Source: Rhodococcus sp. Leaf247 (GTDB taxonomy: Bacteria; Actinomycetota; Actinomycetes; Mycobacteriales; Mycobacteriaceae). Taken from it: DNA of 64,000 bases. The stretch covers positions 846,765 through 910,764 of the forward strand of contig NZ_LMRP01000001.1 of the NCBI RefSeq assembly GCF_001426185.1, read 5' to 3'. Below the pieces are notes generated by a model. It searched no databases. It saw only the letters and a list, made by a program, of their open reading frames with translations, and was not told where the DNA came from. Made by a program: the position numbers and the translations under genes. Of the stretch, positions 35,652 through 44,466 are shown piece after piece (position 1 is the stretch's first letter; every line of letters begins with the position of its first letter).

Positions 35652-36208
35652 GCGACACGATCCTGGAGCGCTATCAGGCGTTCCGCACCCGCCGATACCT
35701 GAAGAACGAGGCGCGCTACGCCCACTACCTCCCCACATGGCGCACGCGCTCACGCCGCCGACTCCTGGTGTGGGTTCTCGTCGCTTCGCTGATCGCTCTT
35801 ACGGCGTCGTCGGTGTTCATCCTCGTCGGGCCCGAGTGGGCGCCGCTCACCTGGCTTCCCGGCGCGATCCTCATGAGCGTGTCGTGGACGACGATGCAGA
35901 TCGTCACCGGCCGCCGTAGCGACGCTCCCGCCGACGCGCTCGACGAGTGGGATCTAGAACGGCGCAACAGTGCTCGCTCCATCGGGTTCGCGATCACCCA
36001 GGGCGCCGTGACGGTTCCGACGGTTGCCCTCGTGTGGGCCACGTCGTTCACCGACGATCCCCGCCTCGCACTCGGTGGCGGCTTCATCATACTGAGTGGT
36101 CTACTTATCGGGATCTGCTCTCCCGGCATCGTTCTCGCCTGGACTGCGCCGGTCGACGAACCGGACGAATTCCCCTCTCCCGCACTCCATCAGGAAGGAT
36201 CAGCATGA
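35648..36208 (+). CDS. Unknown membrane protein of the XRE/ABC operon
   Basis: 186 residues. A basic N-terminal stretch (residues 1-35, many Arg and Tyr) is followed by about four membrane helices: 40-60, 66-86, 115-135 and 143-165. No family is recognised, though small proteins like this one frequently accompany NatAB-type exporters. ATGA overlaps on both sides tie it to the regulator and the ATPase. It may be a third membrane subunit or a sensor for the XRE protein; both ideas are inferred from position. Confidence 0.75.
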   Translation: MSDTILERYQAFRTRRYLKNEARYAHYLPTWRTRSRRRLLVWVLVASLIALTASSVFILVGPEWAPLTWLPGAILMSVSWTTMQIVTGRRSDAPADALDEWDLERRNSARSIGFAITQGAVTVPTVALVWATSFTDDPRLALGGGFIILSGLLIGICSPGIVLAWTAPVDEPDEFPSPALHQEGSA

Positions 36209-37101
36209 GCGGCTCGACTCTCGAGATCGACGACCTGCACAAGAGATACGGGGACACCGTCGCCCTGGACGGCGTCGGCTTCACCGTGAATCCCGGTGAG
36301 GTGTTCGGCTTCGTCGGCAGCAACGGAGCCGGCAAGACCACGACGATGCGCATCACGCTCGGGGTCCTCGCGGCCGATTCCGGGGAGGCTCGCCTCAACG
36401 GGCAGCCCATCGATCTGAACGTCCGCCGCACCATCGGCTACATGCCGGAGGAGCGCGGTCTCTATCCGAAGATGAAGGTCGGCGCTCAGCTGAAGTATCT
36501 CGCGGAACTGCACGGACTCTCGAGTTCCGACGCCTCCGCCGCTGTCGCCCGGTGGACCGAACGGTTGGGTATCGACGGCCGGGTGAACGACACCGTCGAT
36601 TCACTGTCACTGGGAAACCAACAGCGAGTCCAGTTGGCGGCAGCCCTGATTCACGATCCCGCCGTCCTGGTCCTCGACGAACCCTTCTCGGGTCTCGACC
36701 CCGTGGCGGTCGACACGATGAGCGAGGTGCTGCTCGAGAAGGCGCGCACCGGCGTTCCCGTGCTGTTCTCGAGCCACCAACTCGACCTGGTGCAGCGACT
36801 GTGCGACCGCGTCGGCATCATCGGTGCCGGCCGGATGAAGGCCGTCGGCAACGTCGACGAACTGCGAGGGAGCTCGGGCTCCACCCTCGAGGTGCACGCA
36901 CCGGCCGCGCCCGCAGGGTGGGCCGACACCGTTGCGGGGGTCACCACACTGTCCCACACCGACGGTCGCACCACGCTCACTCTCGACCCTAGTGTCGACG
37001 ACCAGGCCGTACTCGCCGCCGCGCTGGCCACCGGGCCTGTGCACGAGTTCGCCCGCACCACTCCGTCTCTGACCGATCTGTACCGGGAGGTCGTCGCATG
37101 A
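36205..37101 (+). CDS. ABC transporter ATP-binding protein (NatA-like)
   Basis: 298 residues. Walker A GSNGAGKTT near residue 40, signature LSLGNQQR near residue 135, Walker B AVLVLDEPFSGLDPV and switch His in SSHQLD. LSxGNQQ is typical of the NatA branch, which exports Na+ or drugs together with a NatB-like permease; the last 70 residues are the extra domain of that branch. The permease gene follows with an ATGA overlap. The nearby regulator suggests induction by a substrate or stress, which cannot be specified. Confidence 0.93.
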   Translation: MSGSTLEIDDLHKRYGDTVALDGVGFTVNPGEVFGFVGSNGAGKTTTMRITLGVLAADSGEARLNGQPIDLNVRRTIGYMPEERGLYPKMKVGAQLKYLAELHGLSSSDASAAVARWTERLGIDGRVNDTVDSLSLGNQQRVQLAAALIHDPAVLVLDEPFSGLDPVAVDTMSEVLLEKARTGVPVLFSSHQLDLVQRLCDRVGIIGAGRMKAVGNVDELRGSSGSTLEVHAPAAPAGWADTVAGVTTLSHTDGRTTLTLDPSVDDQAVLAAALATGPVHEFARTTPSLTDLYREVVA

Positions 37102-38318
37102 CCGAGCACTCGAACACCCGACCGCCCCTGTCGGCGCGACGCGCCATCACGTTGGTGGCCCGGCGCGAATTCGACGTCCAGGTACGCAAGAAGAGTTTCC
37201 TGATCTCCAACGCCATCGTGCTGCTCGTCATCATCGGCGGCATCGTCGCGTTCTCACTGTTCTCCGGCGGAGACGATTCGGAGGACCGCACGCCGCTGGG
37301 TCTGGTGGGCGACCAAGCGTTGTCGCAGACACTGACCGCCGTCGGCGACCAGCTCGGCGAGCCCGTGGAAATTCGGCAGATCGACACGGCCGACGACGCC
37401 CGTACCCAGGTGACCGACGGCGACGTCGATGTCGCGCTGGTCCCGGGCAACGACGGCGCCTACACGGCGATCACCGGGGATTCCGTGGACGGCACGCTGA
37501 AGGCCGTCATCGACACCGCTGTCTCCGCGAAGGCGCAGAACGACACCCTCACCGGCCTGGGCGTCGACCCGCAGGCAGTCGCCACCGCCACCGCGAACGC
37601 TGCTGTGACGGTCGAGGCGATCGATCCGCCCGATCCCGCACAGGGTCAGCGGCTCGCCTTGAGCTTCATCGCGGTGATCCTGCTGTACGCGCAGATCATC
37701 ACGTTCGGCATGTACGTCGCGATGGGCGTCGTGGAGGAGAAGTCGTCCCGCGTCGTCGAGCTCCTGCTCTCGACCGTCCGGCCGCTGCAGTTGCTGTGGG
37801 GCAAGGTGCTCGGTATCGGCGTCGTCGGTCTGCTGCAGTTGACCGCCTACGGCGCAGCCGGCCTGATCGCCGGAACCGCAACCGGCACACTGACGGTCAC
37901 CGGTACCGCGGTGAGTGTCTTCGTGTCCACCATCGGATGGTTCGTCCTGGGCTTCGCGTTCTTCGCCGTGCTGTACGCGGCAGGTGGGTCCATGGTGTCG
38001 CGTCAGGAGGACGTGAACTCCACGACGATGCCGTTGCTGATCGTGATCCTGGCGATGTTCTTCGCGGCGTTCTCCTCCATCGACGACCCCGGCGCGACGC
38101 TTCCCACCGTGCTGTCCTGGATCCCGCCGTTCTCCGCGATCCTGATGCCGCTGCGCATCGCCGCCGGAGTGGCGAGCCCCGTCCAGGTCGTGGGGACGAT
38201 CGTCCTGATGATCGCGGCCACGCTGATCCTCGCCGTCCTGGCCGCCAAGATCTACCAGCGCTCCATCCTGCGCATCGGCCGCACCGTGTCCTGGAAGGAG
38301 GCACTGGGCCGCGCCTGA
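37098..38318 (+). CDS. ABC transporter permease (NatB-like)
   Basis: 406 residues. One helix at residues 33-55, a large extracytoplasmic domain (about 60-190, acidic), then five or so helices to the end. MYVAMGVVEEKSSRVVELLL and VSRQEDVNSTTMPLLIVILA are characteristic of the NatB/ABC2 branch. With the ATPase upstream it forms a complete exporter. The last gene of the four-gene operon; accD3 starts 20 bases later from its own -10 box. Confidence 0.92.
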   Translation: MTEHSNTRPPLSARRAITLVARREFDVQVRKKSFLISNAIVLLVIIGGIVAFSLFSGGDDSEDRTPLGLVGDQALSQTLTAVGDQLGEPVEIRQIDTADDARTQVTDGDVDVALVPGNDGAYTAITGDSVDGTLKAVIDTAVSAKAQNDTLTGLGVDPQAVATATANAAVTVEAIDPPDPAQGQRLALSFIAVILLYAQIITFGMYVAMGVVEEKSSRVVELLLSTVRPLQLLWGKVLGIGVVGLLQLTAYGAAGLIAGTATGTLTVTGTAVSVFVSTIGWFVLGFAFFAVLYAAGGSMVSRQEDVNSTTMPLLIVILAMFFAAFSSIDDPGATLPTVLSWIPPFSAILMPLRIAAGVASPVQVVGTIVLMIAATLILAVLAAKIYQRSILRIGRTVSWKEALGRA

Positions 38319-38326
38319 TCGCACGC

Positions 38327-38332
38327 CATACT
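38327..38332 (+). promoter_or_regulatory. -10 box (CATACT) for accD3
   Basis: CATACT is followed by six bases and the accD3 ATG at 38339. It lies in the 20-bp gap after the permease, so accD3 can be transcribed apart from the ABC operon. Confidence 0.35.
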
Positions 38333-38338
38333 GAGCGC

Positions 38339-39823
38339 ATGACGACCTCGGCGCAGCAGTTCCTCGACGCGGTGCTCGATCCCGAGAGTTTCCTCTCGTG
38401 GGATCGAGCACCGCTCGTCGTCGCGGCGGACGAGCGCTACCTCGCCGACCTCAAGCGGGCACGGACCCGCAGCGGAGTGGACGAGGCGGTACTGACGGGC
38501 GAGGGCACGGTCGCCGGTCGGCGCGTCGCGGTCGTCGTCTGCGAGTTCGCGTTCCTCGCCGGCTCCATCGGAGTCGCTGCCGCGGAGCGGATCACGCTCG
38601 CAGTGGAGCGCGCCACGGCGGAGGAGCTGCCGCTGATCGCCTCGCCCACCTCGGGCGGCACCCGGATGCAGGAAGGCACCACCGCCTTCGTACAGATGGT
38701 CACGATTGCCGCCGCGGTGACGCTGCACAAGAACGCGTCGCTGCCGTACCTCGTGTACCTCCGTCACCCGACGACGGGTGGGGTGTTCGCGTCCTGGGGG
38801 TCGCTCGGCCACATCACGCTCGCCGAGCCCGGCGCCCTGATCGGCTTTCTCGGACCCCGCGTCTATCAGGCGTTGTACGGCGATGACTTCCCCGAGGGCG
38901 TGCAGTCCGCGGAGAACCTCTTCCGCTGCGGTGTCATCGACGCCGTCGTCGCGCCCGACGACGTGCGGGACGTGATGGAGCGGGCACTGGTCGTCCTCCG
39001 GGATCCGGCCGAGCCGCAGGACAGCGGACCCGAGCCGCAGGACGCCGCCGGGAGCGCGGTCTCGGCATGGCACTCGGTGTTGCTGAGTCGCCGACCCGAG
39101 AGACCCGGCGTGCGAGAGCTGCTCGCGGCGAACACCTCTCATCACATTCCGTTGAGCGGTACCGGCCGCGGCGACTTCGACTCGACGGTCACGCTGTCCC
39201 TCGCCCGGTTCCGAGGACGACCGTGCGTGGTGTTCGGGCAGGACCGCACCGGGCAGACGCCCGAGAACACCATGGGCCCCGGCGCACTGCGGGAAGCGTT
39301 GCGCGGCATGCGACTGGCGGAGGAACTGGGCCTGCCGGCGATCCTCGTCATCGACACCCTCGGGGCGTCGCTGTCCCGAGAGGCCGAGGAGCACGGCCTC
39401 GCCCCGGGAATCGCGCGGTGCATCTCGACGCTGATCACCCTTCGCACGCCGACGGTGTCGGTTCTGCTGGGCCAGGGCACCGGGGGCGGCGCACTGGCGT
39501 TGCTGCCCGCGGATCGCGTCGTCGCCGCGCAGCATGCCTGGCTGGCGCCGCTTCCTCCCGAGGGCGCCAGTGCCATCGTCTACCGCGATACCGCGCACGC
39601 CCCGGCGATGGCCGAGGCTCAGGGCATCAGGCCCGTCGACCTCCGCGGGTCCGGCATCGTCGACACGATCGTGGCGGAGGACCCGGACGCTGCGGACGAG
39701 CCGTCGACGTTCATGGATCGCCTCGGCCGGGCGATCACGCGGGAGATGGATGCCGTGACGGCGATGGACCCGGCTGCGCGGCAGGCGCAGCGCCTGCGCC
39801 GGTTCAGGAACTTGGGGCGGTAG
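38339..39823 (+). CDS. accD3: Acyl-CoA carboxylase carboxyltransferase, fused beta-alpha (AccD3-like)
   Basis: 494 residues, the length of M. tuberculosis AccD3. The N-terminal half matches the AccD (beta) fold with SPTSGGTRMQEG and TTGGVFASWGSL; the C-terminal half matches AccA (alpha) with LVIDTLGA-like and GQGTGGGALAL patterns. Unlike E. coli the two halves are one protein, and there is no CoA carboxylase zinc finger at the N-terminus. It would transfer CO2 from carboxybiotin to an acyl-CoA, together with a biotin-carrying AccA subunit encoded elsewhere. Its last 20 bases overlap the convergent CGNR gene. Confidence 0.85.
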   Translation: MTTSAQQFLDAVLDPESFLSWDRAPLVVAADERYLADLKRARTRSGVDEAVLTGEGTVAGRRVAVVVCEFAFLAGSIGVAAAERITLAVERATAEELPLIASPTSGGTRMQEGTTAFVQMVTIAAAVTLHKNASLPYLVYLRHPTTGGVFASWGSLGHITLAEPGALIGFLGPRVYQALYGDDFPEGVQSAENLFRCGVIDAVVAPDDVRDVMERALVVLRDPAEPQDSGPEPQDAAGSAVSAWHSVLLSRRPERPGVRELLAANTSHHIPLSGTGRGDFDSTVTLSLARFRGRPCVVFGQDRTGQTPENTMGPGALREALRGMRLAEELGLPAILVIDTLGASLSREAEEHGLAPGIARCISTLITLRTPTVSVLLGQGTGGGALALLPADRVVAAQHAWLAPLPPEGASAIVYRDTAHAPAMAEAQGIRPVDLRGSGIVDTIVAEDPDAADEPSTFMDRLGRAITREMDAVTAMDPAARQAQRLRRFRNLGR

Positions 39824-40334
39824 CCTTCGCTCGATGCCGACGTACCGCGTCCCGATTCGAACATGCTGTGCCGCAATATCTCTGCTTTCCCGTTCGCGAG
39901 AAGTCCGCGTACACCCGATCGCAGTCCGCGGCATCGCAGCGGCCCAGTCGGTGCATTCCACGCCCGACGAGGTGGAGTGCGGTTCCGACGCTGACCAGTG
40001 CTCGCACGACGTCGGCGAGGGGCAGTTCGGGATCGCGGTAGTGCAGGTGCCAGCCGTCGTCGGCGTGGTTGGTCAACCTCGGATACGCGGACGTCTGCGC
40101 CAGCAGCGCGTTGAGCGCGAGTGCACGCTGATCGTGTGTCGGCGCGTCGATCACCGTCAGCCATTCGTCGAAGAACGCCGCGGCGCGCGCGAGGTCCGTG
40201 TGCATCGCGACGGTGTCGTCCGACATGCCCGCGTCGAGGCAACGCTGCTCGAACTCCACGGCGTCCGTCGGCGGATCGTTGACGATGTCGACGGCCAGCC
40301 GGACGGCGTATTCTCCGTAAGGGTTGAGATGCAT
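39804..40334 (-). CDS. CGNR zinc-finger protein with an altered signature
   Basis: 176 residues. N-terminal ABATE-type helical domain (about 1-125), then a C-terminal zinc finger with Cys133, Cys138, Cys154 and Cys158. The signature that names the family, CGNR, here reads CSNR (158-161); the arginine-rich end RDAVRRHRA is intact. The proteins are thought to be DNA-binding regulators of secondary or stress metabolism. Start at ATG 40332-40334, 26 bases from the start of the divergent small ORF. Confidence 0.85.
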   Translation of the reverse strand: MHLNPYGEYAVRLAVDIVNDPPTDAVEFEQRCLDAGMSDDTVAMHTDLARAAAFFDEWLTVIDAPTHDQRALALNALLAQTSAYPRLTNHADDGWHLHYRDPELPLADVVRALVSVGTALHLVGRGMHRLGRCDAADCDRVYADFSRTGKQRYCGTACSNRDAVRRHRAKATAPSS

Positions 40335-40360
40335 AAGACCATTACAGCAGACTCGACGAC

Positions 40361-40537
40361 ATGAGCGAACTCCTGTGCCTGCACCGATGGACCGTCGCGT
40401 CCCGACACCCGACGAGCGAAGGCACGGTGATCTATCTCCGGTGCCACTGCGGAGAGCACTGGGTCACGCGCGACGCTCAGCTGCCGGACGTACTGGCCAT
40501 CACCGGCACCATCACGGCCACGGTGACCGCCGTGTAG
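40361..40537 (+). CDS. Small Cys/His protein, possible zinc-ribbon
   Basis: 58 residues, too short for usual gene finders. MSELLCLHRWTVASRHPTSE contains Cys6 and His8, and LRCHCGEHWV contains Cys28 and Cys30, so a metal site of the C-x-H...C-x-C kind is possible. A pattern CxHRW...TSEG...CxCG is one I recall from small actinobacterial proteins. The last 61 bases overlap the 3' end of the convergent GPP34 gene, so part of the tail may be fortuitous. No ribosome site is visible. Function unknown. Confidence 0.5.
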   Translation: MSELLCLHRWTVASRHPTSEGTVIYLRCHCGEHWVTRDAQLPDVLAITGTITATVTAV

Positions 40538-41157
40538 ACGTCCTGCACCGCCTTCCGGACAGCCTCACCGGCCCAGTCCCCCTGCGCGATGTCCTTGGCG
40601 CGGTTTCTGATCGAGCGTTTGTCGGCATCGGGCAACACCTTGTGCGTGGCATCGATCGCCGACAGCAGGGCGACCAGTGCGCAGGTGCGCGCGTCGGGGT
40701 CGAGTCCGTCGACCAGCACCGACGACAACGTGGCGCGTACCCGATCCTCGTGCGAGGAATCGCGCGCCGGCCACGACGTCGTCGGGAAGAGCCCGAGAAC
40801 CCGCCCGCGCTCCTCGCCGACGAACCCCTGATCGATCACCCTGGCCACGACCTGCTCGCGAATGCCCTTGTGCAGCTTCTCCACGGCGGACTTGGGCGTC
40901 ATCGGCCGCTTCGCCGTCTCGATGGTGTCGACCGCACGGGCGAGGAGCTGATCCGACGGAATGCGACCGGGCGTGACGGCGAGGCGGCCCTTCTTCGTGG
41001 ACTCGTTGTCGCCGGCGACGAAGACCGTGCCGTCCATCGCCAGCTCGAGCACCACGGCGCCGGCGAGGACACGCGGCAGTTTGGTGCTGTCGACGACCGG
41101 CTTCCCCGATCCGTCGTCCAGAAGGAGAAGGAGCAGATCCTCGGCAATCAGGGTCAT
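40477..41157 (-). CDS. GPP34 (GOLPH3-like) phosphoprotein family
   Basis: 226 residues. N-terminus TLIAEDLLLLLLDDGSGKPV, then LAGAVVLELAMDGTVFV and LPDADKRSIRNRAKDIAQGD near the end match GPP34. In eukaryotes the family binds phosphatidylinositol-4-phosphate at the Golgi; the actinobacterial copies have no known role and may bind membrane lipids. A TAAGGT box lies six bases before the ATG. It is divergent from prpE, 42 bases apart. Confidence 0.88.
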   Translation of the reverse strand: MTLIAEDLLLLLLDDGSGKPVVDSTKLPRVLAGAVVLELAMDGTVFVAGDNESTKKGRLAVTPGRIPSDQLLARAVDTIETAKRPMTPKSAVEKLHKGIREQVVARVIDQGFVGEERGRVLGLFPTTSWPARDSSHEDRVRATLSSVLVDGLDPDARTCALVALLSAIDATHKVLPDADKRSIRNRAKDIAQGDWAGEAVRKAVQDVYTAVTVAVMVPVMASTSGS

Positions 41158-41163
41158 GACTCG

Positions 41164-41169
41164 ACCTTA
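41164..41169 (-). promoter_or_regulatory. -10 box (TAAGGT) for the GPP34 gene
   Basis: Minus-strand TAAGGT, then six bases, then ATG at 41157: leaderless layout. It faces the TACAGT box of prpE 24 bases away. Confidence 0.5.
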
Positions 41170-41187
41170 CGGAACGCGGACGAATAT

Positions 41188-41193
41188 TACAGT
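41188..41193 (+). promoter_or_regulatory. -10 box (TACAGT) for the propionyl-CoA synthetase gene
   Basis: TACAGT, then six bases (CGGGTC), then the ATG at 41200. The same layout as the opposite GPP34 promoter. Confidence 0.5.
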
Positions 41194-41199
41194 CGGGTC

Positions 41200-43083
41200 A
41201 TGAGCGAATCCGGTGCCTACCGCAGGGCGTACGACGCCGCCGCGACCGATCCCGAGACCTTCTGGCTGGACGCCGCGCGCGCGGTCGACTGGGAGAGCGC
41301 CCCGACACGGGCCCTCGACTCCACGACGCCACCGTTCTACCGCTGGTTTCCGGGCGGCACCCTGAACACCTGTGTGAATGCGCTGGACCGGCATGTCGCC
41401 GCAGGCGCGGGCGACCGAGTGGCGCTCATCCACGACTCGGCGATGACGGGAGCGCGGGTGTCCTTCACCTACGCCGAACTGTTGGCCACCGTGTCGCGAT
41501 TCGCCGGGGTGCTCGCCGCCCACGGTGTCCGCACGGGCGACCGCGTCGTCCTCTACATGCCCATGATCCCCGAAGCCGTCGTCGCGATGCTCGCGTGTGC
41601 ACGCCTCGGCGCCGTCCACTCCGTCGTGTTCGGCGGTTTCGCGGCGAAGGAACTGGCCGCACGTATCGACGACGCGGACCCGGTCGTCGTCGTCACGGCG
41701 ACGGGTGGCCTGGAACCCGGTCGCACCGTCGACTACGTGACCCCTGTCGCGGCGGCCCTCGAAATGTCGACGGCGACGCCGCGCGCCGTGATCGTCAGGA
41801 CCAGGCCGGAGGTCTCGATCGAGACACCGGCGACCTGGCTCGACTGGGACCGCGAAATGGAGACGGCGGAACCTGCCGACCCGGTCACCGTCGCGGCCAC
41901 CGATCCGCTGTACATCCTCTACACGTCGGGTACCACCGGAAAGCCGAAGGGCGTGGTGCGCGACAACGGCGGCCATGCCGTGGCCCTGACGTGGTCGATG
42001 CGCAACATCTACGACGTCGGTCCCGGCCAGGTCATGTGGACGGCGTCGGACGTCGGGTGGGTGGTCGGCCACAGCTACATCGTGTACGGCCCCCTGTTCG
42101 CCGGCGCGACAACCGTTCTGTACGAAGGCAAGCCGGTGGGAACGCCCGATGCCGGCGCGTTCTGGCGCGTGATCGCCGACCACGGCGTCCGAGCGCTGTT
42201 CACGGCGCCGACGGCGCTGCGCGCCATCCGCAAGGTCGACCCCGACGCGGCGCTGCTGGACGAGTACGACGTGTCGTCGCTCGAGACCCTGTTCGTCGCC
42301 GGGGAGCGTCTCGACCCCGACACCTTCGCGTGGGCGTCCAGGATCCTGGGCAAGCCGGTCGTGGATCACTGGTGGCAGACGGAGACCGGGTGGGCCATCT
42401 GCGCGAACCTTCGAGGTCTGGAAGCGATGCCGATCAAATCCGGCTCACCCACCGTCCCCGTTCCCGGATTCCGCGTCGGCGTCCTCGACGCAACCGGTGC
42501 GGCAGTGCCCGAGAACACGGAGGGCAACATCGTGCTCGAACTACCGCTCCCCCCGGGCACTCTCACGGGTCTGTGGAACGACGACGAGCGATTCGTGAAG
42601 TCCTACCTCGATGCCTTCGACGGGCACTACCTGACGGGCGACTCCGGATACGTCGACGCCGATGGATACGTCTACGTGCTGGGCCGCACGGACGACGTCA
42701 TCAACGTCGCCGGGCACCGATTGTCCACGGGCAGTATCGAAGCCGTGGTCGCGTCGCACCCGGCCGTCGCGGAATGTGCCGTCATCGGCATCCACGACGA
42801 GACGAAGGGTCAGCGACCGAGCGCGTACGTGGTGCTGAAGTCCGGGGTGTCCATCGACGAGGACACGCTGCGGGCGGAACTCGTCGCCGCGGTGCGCGCC
42901 GACATCGGCGCCGTCGCGACCTTCCGCGACGTCACCGTGGTGCAGGCGCTGCCGAAGACCCGCTCGGGCAAGATCCTGCGAAAGACGATGCGGCAGATGG
43001 CCGACGGAACCGAGGTGGTGGTTCCGTCGACCATCGAGGACGCATCGGTGCTCGACGCGCTCGCGGCCGTCTTCAGGACTTGA
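41200..43083 (+). CDS. prpE: Propionyl-CoA/acyl-CoA synthetase (PrpE-like)
   Basis: 627 residues, AMP-forming acyl-CoA synthetase. Motifs: the phosphate loop YTSGTTGKPKG near residue 245, WWQTETGWAI near residue 390, GDSGYVDADGYVYVLGRTDD, and the C-terminal acetylation-type lysine in RSGKILRK (Lys591). The phrase VVRDNGGHAVAL after the P-loop is typical of propionyl-CoA synthetases rather than acetyl-CoA ones. It activates short acids for the methylcitrate or methylmalonyl route. Its last 11 bases overlap the convergent photolyase gene. Confidence 0.9.
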   Translation: MSESGAYRRAYDAAATDPETFWLDAARAVDWESAPTRALDSTTPPFYRWFPGGTLNTCVNALDRHVAAGAGDRVALIHDSAMTGARVSFTYAELLATVSRFAGVLAAHGVRTGDRVVLYMPMIPEAVVAMLACARLGAVHSVVFGGFAAKELAARIDDADPVVVVTATGGLEPGRTVDYVTPVAAALEMSTATPRAVIVRTRPEVSIETPATWLDWDREMETAEPADPVTVAATDPLYILYTSGTTGKPKGVVRDNGGHAVALTWSMRNIYDVGPGQVMWTASDVGWVVGHSYIVYGPLFAGATTVLYEGKPVGTPDAGAFWRVIADHGVRALFTAPTALRAIRKVDPDAALLDEYDVSSLETLFVAGERLDPDTFAWASRILGKPVVDHWWQTETGWAICANLRGLEAMPIKSGSPTVPVPGFRVGVLDATGAAVPENTEGNIVLELPLPPGTLTGLWNDDERFVKSYLDAFDGHYLTGDSGYVDADGYVYVLGRTDDVINVAGHRLSTGSIEAVVASHPAVAECAVIGIHDETKGQRPSAYVVLKSGVSIDEDTLRAELVAAVRADIGAVATFRDVTVVQALPKTRSGKILRKTMRQMADGTEVVVPSTIEDASVLDALAAVFRT

Positions 43084-44428
43084 GCGCGGCGAAGCGACGC
43101 AACGCTTCCTCCCGCTCGTGCTTGTGGTCGACGATCGGCTCGGGGTAGTCCTCGGGCCGACCGTCCTTCAGCATGTGCACCGCCTTGCCGTCGATGCCGC
43201 GTAGTTCGGGGACCCACCGACGCACGTAGTCACCGTTCGGGTCGAACTTCTCTCCCTGCGTGGTGGGGTTGAAGACGCGGAAGTACGGCGACGCGTCGGT
43301 TCCCGTGCCGGCGGTCCACTGCCACCCGTGCTGATTGCTGGCGATGTCACCGTCCATCAGGTGATGCAGGAAGAAACGCGCTCCACGCCACCACGGCAGG
43401 TGCAGATCCTTGACCAGAAACGACGCGACGATCATGCGCACCCGATTGTGCATCCAGTTCTCGGACACCAGTTGTCGCATGCCGGCGTCGACGATGGGAA
43501 AGCCCGTCCTGCCGTCGCACCATGCCTGGAACAGCTCGTCCGCGTGCTTGCCGGAGTCGAGTTCGATGGCATCGAATCGCTTGTCGTAGTTCTCGCGGGC
43601 GCTGTCCGGGCGGCGGAAGAGGATGTCTCCGTAGAAGTCTCGGAAGCACAGTTCGCGTCGGTACGCCTCCGATCCGTCGTTCTTCAGAGACGCGAGGTCG
43701 GCGAGCATCGTCCGGGGATGGATGGTGCCGTACTTCAGATGCACCGACATGCGGCTGGTGCTGTCCTTGTCGGGACGGTTGCGCTCGTCGTCGTACCCGG
43801 CGGCGCGGTCGTCGCGGAAGTCTGCCCACGAGGCCAGGGCCGCCTTCTCCCCCGCGTCGACGTCCGCGTGCGTGCTCTCCTCCGGGATGTCGGTCCGCGC
43901 AGGGCCGCCCGAGAGGCTGTCCGGATCGATCCATGTGGCCGTCTTCGCGGACGTGTCGGCAGGGCCACGCCACCCGTGCTCCTGCCACCGGCGATAGAAC
44001 GGGGTGAAGACCTTGAAACCCTCGCCGTCGTCCTTGCGGATCCGTCCCGGTGACACCGCGTACGGGGAACCGGTGCGGACCAGGTCCACCGACTCCGCCA
44101 CCGCGTCGTCACGCCGGCGACCGTACGGTCCGAAGTCCTCGCTGACGTGGACGGCATCGGCCCCGACCGCCTTCGCGACGGCCGGCACCGCGGTGACCGG
44201 GTCTCCCTCGACGACCAACAACCGGCCGCCCAGCTGCTCGTTCAGCGCGGTGAGCGAGCGGAACAGCACATCGCGCCGCGCCGGTCCGGACGGCCCCAGC
44301 AGGTGCTGGTCCAGGACGAACAGTGCCAGCACGTCCCGTCCGTCCTCGGCCGCGTGCGCCAGGGCCGGATGATCGCCGAGTCGGAGGTCGCGCCGGAACC
44401 ACAGGACGGACGGTGCATTCTCACTCAT
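43073..44428 (-). CDS. phrB: Deoxyribodipyrimidine photolyase
   Basis: 451 residues from the ATG at 44426-44428; the longer frame upstream is in the next gene's region. PSVLWFRRDLRLGDHPAL at the N-terminus is the photolyase antenna domain; the FAD-binding half contains SRMSVHLKYGTIHPRTMLAD, WCDGRTGFPIVDAGMRQL, NWMHNRVRMIVASFLVKDL and WQWTAGTGTDASPYFR. The enzyme uses light to reverse cyclobutane pyrimidine dimers. The C-terminus RRWVPEL...YPEPIVDHKHER is typical. A single-gene unit by position. Confidence 0.96.
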   Translation of the reverse strand: MSENAPSVLWFRRDLRLGDHPALAHAAEDGRDVLALFVLDQHLLGPSGPARRDVLFRSLTALNEQLGGRLLVVEGDPVTAVPAVAKAVGADAVHVSEDFGPYGRRRDDAVAESVDLVRTGSPYAVSPGRIRKDDGEGFKVFTPFYRRWQEHGWRGPADTSAKTATWIDPDSLSGGPARTDIPEESTHADVDAGEKAALASWADFRDDRAAGYDDERNRPDKDSTSRMSVHLKYGTIHPRTMLADLASLKNDGSEAYRRELCFRDFYGDILFRRPDSARENYDKRFDAIELDSGKHADELFQAWCDGRTGFPIVDAGMRQLVSENWMHNRVRMIVASFLVKDLHLPWWRGARFFLHHLMDGDIASNQHGWQWTAGTGTDASPYFRVFNPTTQGEKFDPNGDYVRRWVPELRGIDGKAVHMLKDGRPEDYPEPIVDHKHEREEALRRFAALKS

Positions 44429-44466
44429 GGTTGATGTTCGTACCCGTTCCGCCGCTCGGCCGAACG

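Noticed and set aside
40335..40360. Divergent -10 boxes between the CGNR gene and the small ORF
   Set aside because: TGTAAT and TACAGC are near but lack key bases of the -10 pattern, so no promoter was listed.
41167..42369. Minus-strand open frame opposite prpE
   Set aside because: It lies fully inside prpE in antisense and translates to His/Arg/Asp-rich sequence without a family; typical high-GC shadow frame.
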